Below are positions 1-5,278 of a stretch of 9,613 nucleotides of DNA, piece by piece. The DNA is from an uncultured Eubacteriales bacterium (GTDB lineage Bacteria > Bacillota > Clostridia > Lachnospirales > CAG-274), in contig CABVEG010000047.1 of the NCBI GenBank assembly GCA_902497185.1, positions 1 to 9,613 on the forward strand, read 5' to 3'. The notes under the pieces were generated by a model that saw only the letters and a program-made list of their open reading frames with translations, was not told the origin of the DNA and did no database searches. Position 1 is the stretch's first letter; every line of letters begins with the position of its first letter. Made by a program: the position numbers and the translations under genes.

Positions 1-45
1 GATGTTGAATGGGATGCAGATACAAAGACTGCCATTTACAGATAA
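1..45 (+). CDS. C-terminal end of a copper amine oxidase N-like domain protein (partial)
   Basis: Only the last 14 codons and a TAA stop (43-45) lie in the window. The peptide begins DVEWDADTKT and ends AIYR. The VEWDADTKT stretch resembles the repeated strand-turn unit of the copper amine oxidase N-terminal domain (Cu_amine_oxidN1), which is common at the ends of secreted surface proteins in Clostridia, usually without oxidase activity. The open frame and the terminator 29 bases downstream support a real gene end. The family call rests on one short motif and is tentative. Confidence 0.55.
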   Translation, partial: DVEWDADTKTAIYR

Positions 46-73
46 ATAAATTTTTAAGCAATAAAACTTATAC

Positions 74-112
74 TATGAGGTTTGTCTGAAAGGATGGACC
101 TCATAATTTTTT
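74..112 (+). terminator. Rho-independent terminator of the upstream gene
   Basis: An 8-bp perfect stem (74-81 with 98-105, core ATGAGGT/ACCTCAT) can be extended by two G-T pairs inward. It is followed by a run of six T at 107-112. It lies just after the stop at 45 and separates that gene from dacF. The remaining DNA up to the dacF SD (113-178) is AT-rich. I see only a weak promoter candidate there: TATAAA at 137-142, with a poor TTATTA 17 bp upstream. Confidence 0.8.
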
Positions 113-192
113 ATTATTAGTCAAAAAACTTATTTGTATAAAAATCACATAATCTACAAAAAATACTTTCAGATATACGAGGAGGTATTTTT

Positions 193-1338
193 ATGCTAAA
201 AAAAACTACAGCAATAATATTATCAGTACTATTATTTACATCAACAGTATTTGCCGAGCCGCCGACTATAGATGCAAAATCCTATATTCTTATGGAGGCG
301 TCAACGGGCAAAATACTTTCTGAAAGTAACTCAGAGGAGCCCCTTCCTCCGGCAAGTGTAACAAAGATTATGACTCTTTTGCTTATATATGATGCTGTTG
401 ATTCAGGCAAAATAAAGTGGGATGATATGGTAAGTGTATCAGAGCATGCAGCAAGTATGGGCGGTTCACAAATTTTCCTTGAACCTAATGAACAGCAGAG
501 TGTGGAAACCCTTACAAAGTCTATAGCAATAGCATCAGCAAATGATGCAGCGGTTACAATGGCTGAGTTTATAGGCGGCAGTGAAGAAAGCTTTGTTGCT
601 ATGATGAATGAAAAGGCTAAGGCTCTTGGTATGAAGAACACTACATTTGTAAATGCCTGTGGTCTTGATGCAGAGGGGCATAAAATGAGTGCAAAGGATA
701 TTGCCATAATGAGTAGGGAGCTTATAACAAAATATCCTGATGTAAAAAAATATACTACAACTTGGCAGGATACCATTACCCATACTACAGCAAAGGGAGA
801 AAGTGAATTTGGCTTAACAAATACAAACAAACTTATTAAATGGTATAAAGATGCAACAGGCTTAAAGACAGGCTCAACAGGCAAAGCCCTTTATTGTCTT
901 TCAGGTACTGCCATTAGGGATGATATGGAGCTTATAGCTGTAGTAATGGCAGCTCCTGACCCTAAAATAAGATTTCAGACTACTATGAAACTTCTTGACT
1001 ATGGATTTGCCAATTACAAGATTGAAAAGGGCAAGGCGGCAGGAGAAATTGTAGGTCAGGTTCCCGTATATAAGGGAATGACGGATATTGTGGACGCTGC
1101 CATTGCAAATCCTATAAATATGGTAACATCAAAGGACAATAAGGATAAGCTTGAATTTAAAACGGAGTTTGTGGAAAGTATAAATGCGCCTGTAAAAAAG
1201 GGAGATAAAGTTGGTGAAATTATTTATTATACAAAGGGCAATGAGGTTGCCAGATGTGATTTAGTTGCTAATCAAAATGTGGAAAAAGCAAATTTGCAAA
1301 AAAATATATCAAGGCTTTTAAAATTGTGGATAAACTAA
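193..1338 (+). CDS. dacF: D-alanyl-D-alanine carboxypeptidase (peptidase S11, DacF/PBP5-like)
   Basis: This 381-residue penicillin-binding protein removes the terminal D-Ala from peptidoglycan pentapeptides outside the membrane. All three active-site motifs are present: SVTK with nucleophile Ser55 and Lys58, SAN at 115-117, and KTG at 225-227. A signal peptide covers residues 1-21 (two Lys, a hydrophobic core, then VFA before EPP). A C-terminal PBP5-type beta domain spans roughly 275-365. The tail is amphipathic (SRLLKLWIN), which in this family anchors the enzyme to the membrane surface. Length is normal. The ATG start has a strong SD, GAGGAGGT, at 179-186. The gene stands alone and faces clpB. 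In Bacillus, dacF is a sporulation gene acting on spore cortex. The sequence cannot separate that role from a vegetative PBP5-like role, so the symbol is less certain than the family. Confidence 0.95.
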   Translation: MLKKTTAIILSVLLFTSTVFAEPPTIDAKSYILMEASTGKILSESNSEEPLPPASVTKIMTLLLIYDAVDSGKIKWDDMVSVSEHAASMGGSQIFLEPNEQQSVETLTKSIAIASANDAAVTMAEFIGGSEESFVAMMNEKAKALGMKNTTFVNACGLDAEGHKMSAKDIAIMSRELITKYPDVKKYTTTWQDTITHTTAKGESEFGLTNTNKLIKWYKDATGLKTGSTGKALYCLSGTAIRDDMELIAVVMAAPDPKIRFQTTMKLLDYGFANYKIEKGKAAGEIVGQVPVYKGMTDIVDAAIANPINMVTSKDNKDKLEFKTEFVESINAPVKKGDKVGEIIYYTKGNEVARCDLVANQNVEKANLQKNISRLLKLWIN

Positions 1339-1365
1339 AGTGAGGACCTCAATACGAGGTCCTCT
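1339..1365. repeat. 27-bp direct repeat, copy 1, forming a perfect hairpin
   Basis: The sequence 1339-1365 is identical to 1595-1621. It contains a perfect 9-bp stem (GAGGACCTC at 1342-1350 with GAGGTCCTC at 1356-1364) closed by the loop AATAC. It begins directly after the dacF stop codon. It could act as the dacF terminator hairpin, but neither strand carries a good T-run after it, so terminator function is doubtful. Confidence 0.93.
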
Positions 1366-1594
1366 CAGACTGTCAAAAAACTAAACTTTTTAAGAAAAAT
1401 TGAATTTCTTGCGACACCGTAATTCAAAAAGCGTCGCAGACTTTAATCCGCAGGTCGAGCTTTGCCCGACCGAGGACGGGGACTGGTTTGTGTACTTGCA
1501 TAGCAAGGACGCAAACTACACGGCTGGTCCCCACCTTAGTATACTGCAAGAAATGCGAGCATTTCTTGCAAGCGTGTCGACTTTATCGACACGC

Positions 1595-1621
1595 AGTGAG
1601 GACCTCAATACGAGGTCCTCT
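1595..1621. repeat. 27-bp direct repeat, copy 2, forming a perfect hairpin
   Basis: Second exact copy of 1339-1365, 256 bp downstream. The 9-bp stem is 1598-1606 with 1612-1620 around the loop AATAC. It directly abuts the preceding 9-bp hairpin (1572-1594). The AT-rich segment with the three-way junction begins 12 bases further on. Deleting one copy plus the core would leave a single hairpin right behind dacF. Confidence 0.93.
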
Positions 1622-1633
1622 TAATGAGTATAA

Positions 1634-1720
1634 ATATGAAACATGTTCAAACGAAGAACACCAAAAACAGTTTGAACATATGGATATGGATTGAATTTAA
1701 CTTTATATCATGTTTCATAT
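1634..1720 (-). ncRNA. Candidate structured RNA with a three-way junction
   Basis: Three helices meet with no unpaired bases between them. P1 pairs 1634-1642 with 1712-1720 (9 bp). P2 pairs 1643-1652 with 1670-1679 (10 bp, 17-nt loop). P3 pairs 1680-1681 and 1683-1687 with 1705-1711 (7 bp, one bulged base, 17-nt loop). All pairs are Watson-Crick. On the minus strand an extended -10 promoter (1730-1738) would start transcription near 1722-1723, just before the P1 5' arm, which is why this strand is chosen. The 3' end is not defined: no strong terminator was found before dacF, so the RNA could run on through the hairpin element. A DNA element with cruciform symmetry is the alternative. It matches no RNA family I know. 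Confidence 0.45.
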
Positions 1721-1729
1721 CTTGATTGT

Positions 1730-1758
1730 ATTATACCACAATTAAATTTGCTTTTAAA
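1730..1758 (-). promoter_or_regulatory. Predicted sigma-A promoter firing leftward
   Basis: On the minus strand a perfect TATAAT (1730-1735) is preceded by TGG, giving a full extended -10. A -35-like TTTAAA (1753-1758, 4 of 6 matches to TTGACA) lies 17 bp upstream. The expected start is near 1722-1723. No protein gene follows on this strand: the transcript would enter the three-way junction and the hairpin element, then run antisense to the dacF 3' end. Confidence 0.55.
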
Positions 1759-1823
1759 GCGATTTACATAAACTGCACGATTTAAAGCATAAAATGCATA
1801 ATACAACAATATCCGACACTTAT
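1759..1823. other. AT-rich spacer after clpB, no convincing terminator
   Basis: This stretch follows the clpB stop on the minus strand. It holds only weak hairpins (GCAT-AAA-ATGC at 1787-1797 and an imperfect AT pairing between copies of TTTAAAGC) without a proper T-run. I see no confident terminator for clpB, so clpB transcription may continue into the leftward structured region. Confidence 0.4.
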
Positions 1824-4427
1824 TTATCTTATATTGGCAGTAAGTTCATTTCCTGTGTAATCAATATAAATTATATTGTCTGCCTCAAGGTCACTGCCAA
1901 TAATCATTCTGCCAACAAGAGTTTCAACTTTAGACTGTATAAATCTCCTTAAAGGTCTTGCTCCGTAAACAGGGTCATAACCGCAATCAATAATATACTG
2001 TTTAGCAGCGGGACTGACTTCAATGGAAATCTGCTTGTGGGCAACTCTCTTGTTAAGGTCATTAAGCATAAGGTCAACTATAGAACCTATTTCAGACTTA
2101 GCAAGAGGCTTATAGAATACTATCTCATCAAGTCTGTTCAAAAATTCAGGTCTGAAACTGGATTTAAGTAAGGTTTCAACCTGTGATTTTGCCTCGTCGC
2201 TTATAGTATTATCAGCCTGTATACCCTCAAGTATAAAGTTAGAGCCTAAGTTAGATGTAAGAATGATTATAGTATTCTTAAAGTCAACAGTTCTGCCCTG
2301 TGAATCAGTAATTCTGCCGTCATCAAGAACCTGTAAAAGTACATTAAACACATCTGGATGAGCCTTTTCAATTTCATCAAAAAGCACAACGGAATAAGGC
2401 TTTCTCCTTACAGCCTCAGTAAGCTGACCGCCTTCTTCGTAGCCTACATATCCCGGAGGTGCACCGATTAATCTGGATACACTGTATTTTTCCATATATT
2501 CGGACATATCAATTCTGACAATATTTTTTTCATCATCAAAAAGTGCCTCGGCAAGAGCCTTTGCAAGCTCTGTTTTACCAACACCTGTAGGACCTAAAAA
2601 CAGGAATGAACCAATAGGTCTGTCAGGGTCCTGAATACCTGCTCTTGAACGGATAATAGCCTCGCATACCTTTTCAACAGCCTCATCCTGACCAATAACT
2701 CTTTTATGAAGAATATCATCAAGGTGGAGAAGTTTTTGTTTTTCGCCTTCAACAAGTTTAGATACGGGTATACCTGTCCATCTTCCTACAATTTTGGCGA
2801 TTTCTTCTTCTGTTACCTTATCTCTTAATATTTTATTTTCCTTAGAACCGTTTTCACCTTTGCTTTCTTCATTTTCAAGAGCTTTTTGAAGTTCGGGCAG
2901 TTTTCCGTATTTTAGTTTTGCTGCCTCGTCCAGATTATAATTCCTTTCGGCAATTTCAATTTGCTTAGTGACATCTTCAATTTGCTTTCTTAAATCCTGA
3001 ACCTTGTTAATATCAGACATTTCATTTTCCCATTGTGCCTTCATTGATGCAAATTCAGCTCTTAATTCAGCAAGCTCCTTTTGTACATTTTCAAGCTGTT
3101 CCTTAGAAAGCTTGTCATCTTCCTTTTTAAGAGCAGCCTCTTCTATTTCGTGCTGCATAATCTTTCTGGAAATTTCATCAAGCTCAGTAGGCATTGAATT
3201 CATTTCAGTTTTAATTGTGGCACATGCCTCATCAACAAGGTCAATAGCCTTATCAGGCAAAAATCTGTCTGTTATATATCTGTTGGAAAGCGTAGCCGCG
3301 GCAATTAAAGCCTGATCATGAATTTTAACACCGTGATAAACCTCATATCTTTCCTTTAAGCCTCTTAATATTGAAATAGTATCCTCAACAGTAGGCTCAT
3401 CTACCATAACAGGCTGAAAACGTCTTTCAAGAGCAGCGTCCTTTTCAATATACTGTCTGTACTCGTTAAGTGTAGTAGCACCTATACAGTGCAATTCACC
3501 TCTTGCAAGCATAGGCTTTAAAAGATTGCCTGCATCCATAGCTCCCTGCCCCTTGCCTGCTCCAACAATAGTATGAAGCTCATCAATAAACATTATAATT
3601 TTGCCCTCGGATTTTTTAACCTCCTGCAAAACAGCCTTTAATCTTTCCTCAAATTCACCCTGATATTTAGCGCCTGCAATAAGTGCACCCATATCAAGAG
3701 AGAAAATTCTTCTGTCCTTAATGTTGTCGGGAACATCTCCCTTAACAATTCTTAAAGCAAGACCCTCTGCAATGGCAGTTTTACCAACACCGGGCTCACC
3801 GATAAGAACAGGATTATTTTTAGTCTTTCTTGAAAGGATTCTTATTACATTTCTTATTTCAGAGTCCCTGCCAATAACAGGGTCAAGTTTTCCTTTTTCC
3901 GCCATAGCTACTAAATCCTGACCATACTTGTTAAGTACATCATAAGTTGATTCGGGATTGTCTGTTGTAACTCTTGTATTGCCCCTTACTGACTTTAAGG
4001 CAGTTAAAAATCTGTCCTTTGTAACATTAAATGTTTTGAAAATATCCTTTACTTTACTGTCAGGATTGTCTATAAGACCAAGCATTAAATGTTCAACCGA
4101 TACATAGTCATCACCCATTTTAGCTGCGGTTTTTTCAGCATCAGCCAGTGCCTTGTCAAATTCGGAAGAAACATAAACCTTTCCCTGTTCTCTGGCACTT
4201 CCTCCTACCTTTGGAAGGGAATCAATAGCTTTTTTTACGGCAAGGCCAAAACTGCCAATATCAATACCCATTTTAATCATCATTTGGGCACATACACCGC
4301 CATCCTGAGAAATAAGGGCATATAATAAATGAGGCTGTTCAATTTGCTGATTACTGCTTTCAACTGCAAGAGTTTGTGCTAACTGTATTGCTTCCAAGGA
4401 TTTCTGTGTCATTTTATTCATATTCAT
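1824..4427 (-). CDS. clpB: ATP-dependent disaggregase ClpB (Hsp100)
   Basis: An 867-residue AAA+ chaperone that, with DnaK/DnaJ/GrpE, pulls polypeptides out of cytoplasmic aggregates through its hexameric pore. In order: a double Clp_N domain (about 1-145); AAA-1 with Walker A GEPGVGKT (210-217), pore-loop Tyr255 in KYQGE, Walker B IMFIDEL (278-284) and arginine-finger LERRF (333-337); a coiled-coil middle domain (about 400-525), which marks ClpB rather than ClpC; AAA-2 with Walker A GPTGVGKT (612-619), pore loop GYVGYEEGG, Walker B VVLFDEIE (680-687), sensor-1 TSN (724-726) and sensor-2 GARPLRR (822-828). Length is typical and nothing is missing. The frame extends to a TTG at 4445, but SD AAAGGGGAG lies inside that extension, so the ATG at 4427 is the start. 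It lies 18 bp after the RHH-like gene and is probably cotranscribed from 5103-5131. Confidence 0.98.
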   Translation of the reverse strand: MNMNKMTQKSLEAIQLAQTLAVESSNQQIEQPHLLYALISQDGGVCAQMMIKMGIDIGSFGLAVKKAIDSLPKVGGSAREQGKVYVSSEFDKALADAEKTAAKMGDDYVSVEHLMLGLIDNPDSKVKDIFKTFNVTKDRFLTALKSVRGNTRVTTDNPESTYDVLNKYGQDLVAMAEKGKLDPVIGRDSEIRNVIRILSRKTKNNPVLIGEPGVGKTAIAEGLALRIVKGDVPDNIKDRRIFSLDMGALIAGAKYQGEFEERLKAVLQEVKKSEGKIIMFIDELHTIVGAGKGQGAMDAGNLLKPMLARGELHCIGATTLNEYRQYIEKDAALERRFQPVMVDEPTVEDTISILRGLKERYEVYHGVKIHDQALIAAATLSNRYITDRFLPDKAIDLVDEACATIKTEMNSMPTELDEISRKIMQHEIEEAALKKEDDKLSKEQLENVQKELAELRAEFASMKAQWENEMSDINKVQDLRKQIEDVTKQIEIAERNYNLDEAAKLKYGKLPELQKALENEESKGENGSKENKILRDKVTEEEIAKIVGRWTGIPVSKLVEGEKQKLLHLDDILHKRVIGQDEAVEKVCEAIIRSRAGIQDPDRPIGSFLFLGPTGVGKTELAKALAEALFDDEKNIVRIDMSEYMEKYSVSRLIGAPPGYVGYEEGGQLTEAVRRKPYSVVLFDEIEKAHPDVFNVLLQVLDDGRITDSQGRTVDFKNTIIILTSNLGSNFILEGIQADNTISDEAKSQVETLLKSSFRPEFLNRLDEIVFYKPLAKSEIGSIVDLMLNDLNKRVAHKQISIEVSPAAKQYIIDCGYDPVYGARPLRRFIQSKVETLVGRMIIGSDLEADNIIYIDYTGNELTANIR

Positions 4428-4433
4428 ATACAA

Positions 4434-4442
4434 CTCCCCTTT
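4434..4442 (-). promoter_or_regulatory. clpB ribosome binding site (decides the start)
   Basis: AAAGGGGAG on the minus strand lies 6 nt before the ATG at 4427. A TTG at 4445 would put this site inside the coding region, so the longer start is rejected. Confidence 0.85.
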
Positions 4443-4445
4443 CAA

Positions 4446-5078
4446 TTAAATCTTAAACTCACATTTATTATAAAATTTAACATACTCTCTTTCTATTTCT
4501 TCAATACTCTCACCTGCGAAATATAGCTTCATAATTTTGTCAAAACCTGTAATATACTGTGAAATCATTTCTCCAATTTGATTTTCGTCATAATTTTCGG
4601 CAGGCAGGTCGAGCTTTCTCACATATTTGCCTTCAGACTGAGCATACAAAACCTTTCTGTTAAGATACTTAGCCTCAAGGGCATTCCATATATTGAGAAA
4701 ATTATCAAGTTCCTGAAGAAGGACACTGTTTTGGGTTCTGAACACAACTCTTAACTCTCCATTTGCAGAGCTGCCTTTTTTATTCATAATTACAGAATAT
4801 TTAACACTTGGATTATACTTATATTTAAATGAACTTTTAATCATTAGGGAAGTATCTCCGGGAGTAGCCATTATTCTGAAAACATCCTGCCCGTTTATTA
4901 TATCCTCAACAGTATCAAGAATATTCCTTATATGTTGTTCAGGAGTGACATAAGCCACCTTTTCTGCCAAAATCTGATTAATCATATTTGAACGGTTTGT
5001 ACCATATTTATAAGCCATACGGTCAACCGCCTCTACAACAGCATCATTTAAAACTATGCTGTAAACGCTTTTGCTCAA
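4446..5078 (-). CDS. Ribbon-helix-helix-like protein of unknown function, first gene of the clpB operon
   Basis: About 210 residues; no named family recognised. Residues 1-40 look like a ribbon-helix-helix DNA-binding unit: a short strand (SVYSIVLND), a helix (AVVEAVDRMAYKYG), the turn TNRSNMIN, then a second helix. The remaining 170 residues are mixed alpha/beta with charged helices, with no signal peptide or membrane segment. It follows a strong sigma-A promoter and lies 18 bp before clpB, which suggests a link to heat or protein-quality stress, perhaps as regulator. That is inference from position. Start: a GTG at 5087 would sit almost on the predicted transcript end with its SD too close. 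The TTG at 5078 has GAGGTG 6 nt upstream and is preferred, but GTG (213 residues) cannot be excluded. Confidence 0.8.
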   Translation of the reverse strand: MSKSVYSIVLNDAVVEAVDRMAYKYGTNRSNMINQILAEKVAYVTPEQHIRNILDTVEDIINGQDVFRIMATPGDTSLMIKSSFKYKYNPSVKYSVIMNKKGSSANGELRVVFRTQNSVLLQELDNFLNIWNALEAKYLNRKVLYAQSEGKYVRKLDLPAENYDENQIGEMISQYITGFDKIMKLYFAGESIEEIEREYVKFYNKCEFKI

Positions 5079-5082
5079 ATCT

Positions 5083-5090
5083 ATCACCTC
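5083..5090 (-). promoter_or_regulatory. Ribosome binding site favouring the TTG start of the RHH-like gene
   Basis: GAGGTGAT on the minus strand matches the SD consensus and sits properly before TTG 5078. The alternative GTG (5085-5087) lies inside this site. With transcription predicted near 5095-5096, the leader would be only about 17 nt. Confidence 0.55.
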
Positions 5091-5102
5091 ACCTTTGAAT
5101 AT

Positions 5103-5131
5103 ATTGTAGCACTGGTTAAATAATTTGTCAA
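5103..5131 (-). promoter_or_regulatory. Sigma-A promoter of the RHH-clpB operon
   Basis: On the minus strand TTGACA (5126-5131) is a perfect -35 and TACAAT (5103-5108) a 5-of-6 -10, with an optimal 17-bp spacer. The predicted start is near 5095-5096. AT-rich DNA upstream could act as an UP element. No CIRCE element was seen, and the CtsR-like heptamers here are wrongly spaced. Confidence 0.85.
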
Positions 5132-5140
5132 TAGTTTTAT

Positions 5141-5164
5141 ATAAATTTTTTTACAAAAATTTAT
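5141..5164. repeat. Perfect 10-bp AT-only inverted repeat upstream of the operon promoter
   Basis: ATAAATTTTT (5141-5150) and AAAAATTTAT (5155-5164) are perfect inverted arms around TTAC. The repeat ends 9 bp upstream of the -35 box. It may be an operator, for example for the RHH-like protein itself, or simply an A/T-tract UP element. Confidence 0.6.
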
Positions 5165-5177
5165 TACCCTTTCCGAA

Positions 5178-5278
5178 TATAATAAAAATAAATATCCCCC
5201 GATTTTATACCAGCCCATAATTGTTAGATTTTTTGCTCTAACCTTTGGGGTGTATATACTCACCGGGGGATATTTATT
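5178..5278 (-). terminator. Large branched hairpin ending the SPOCS/LysM unit
   Basis: Perfect 15-bp arms (5187-5201 and 5264-5278, core ATATCCCCCG/CGGGGGATAT) enclose 62 nt. The interior pairs further: TATAC/GTATA (5206-5210 with 5252-5256), CCCA/TGGG (5214-5217 with 5246-5249) and GTTAGA/TCTAAC (5223-5228 with 5237-5242). On the minus strand the stem starts within the SPOCS stop codon and is followed by a T-rich tract. It therefore reads as an intrinsic terminator, but it is much longer than usual and could be a structured RNA or switch. The RHH-clpB promoter lies downstream, so an RNA from here would not control that promoter. Confidence 0.65.

Larger units (their letters stand above)
1339..1621. 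repeat. Hairpin-rich modular intergenic element bounded by 27-bp direct repeats
   Basis: Between the two direct repeats lies a chain of inverted repeats: a possible pseudoknot (1400-1438); a stem-loop at 1453-1471 with one mismatch; a long compound arm closed by GGGGAC (1478-1483) and GTCCCC (1527-1532) with an inner CTTGC-ATA-GCAAG hairpin (1495-1507); a 12-bp perfect inverted repeat with a 2-nt centre (1545-1570); and a 9-bp perfect hairpin with loop CTTTA (1572-1594). GC is about 53% over 1441-1620, against about 26% over 1621-1800. Frames open on the plus strand here (for example TTG at 1400 to 1624) have no SD and are better explained by the palindromes. I infer a repeated palindromic element (BOX- or REP-like) or a structured RNA. 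No family is recognised. Confidence 0.75.

Noticed and set aside
1400..1624. Open frame on the plus strand (74 codons from TTG) over the hairpin element
   Set aside because: No SD before the TTG, and it begins and runs through inverted repeats. The 27-bp repeat forms its last codons. Palindromic structure explains it better than coding.
1488..1694. Open frame on the plus strand (68 codons) ending in a hydrophilic tail (NEEHQKQFEHMDMD)
   Set aside because: It starts inside a hairpin arm without an SD and crosses the direct repeat and the three-way junction. The tail looks protein-like, but I recognise no family. A remnant of a broken gene cannot be wholly excluded.
3004..3315. Plus-strand open frame opposite clpB, and other long frames opposite the minus-strand genes
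   Set aside because: They lie wholly antisense to strongly conserved genes, lack SDs, and have the Ser/Leu-rich composition of shadow frames.
5114..5132. CtsR-like heptamers (GGTTAAA and TGTCAAT) over the RHH-clpB -35 box
   Set aside because: Both heptamers have mismatches and are separated by 5 bp rather than the 3 bp of a CtsR site. The second is simply the complement of the -35 box.
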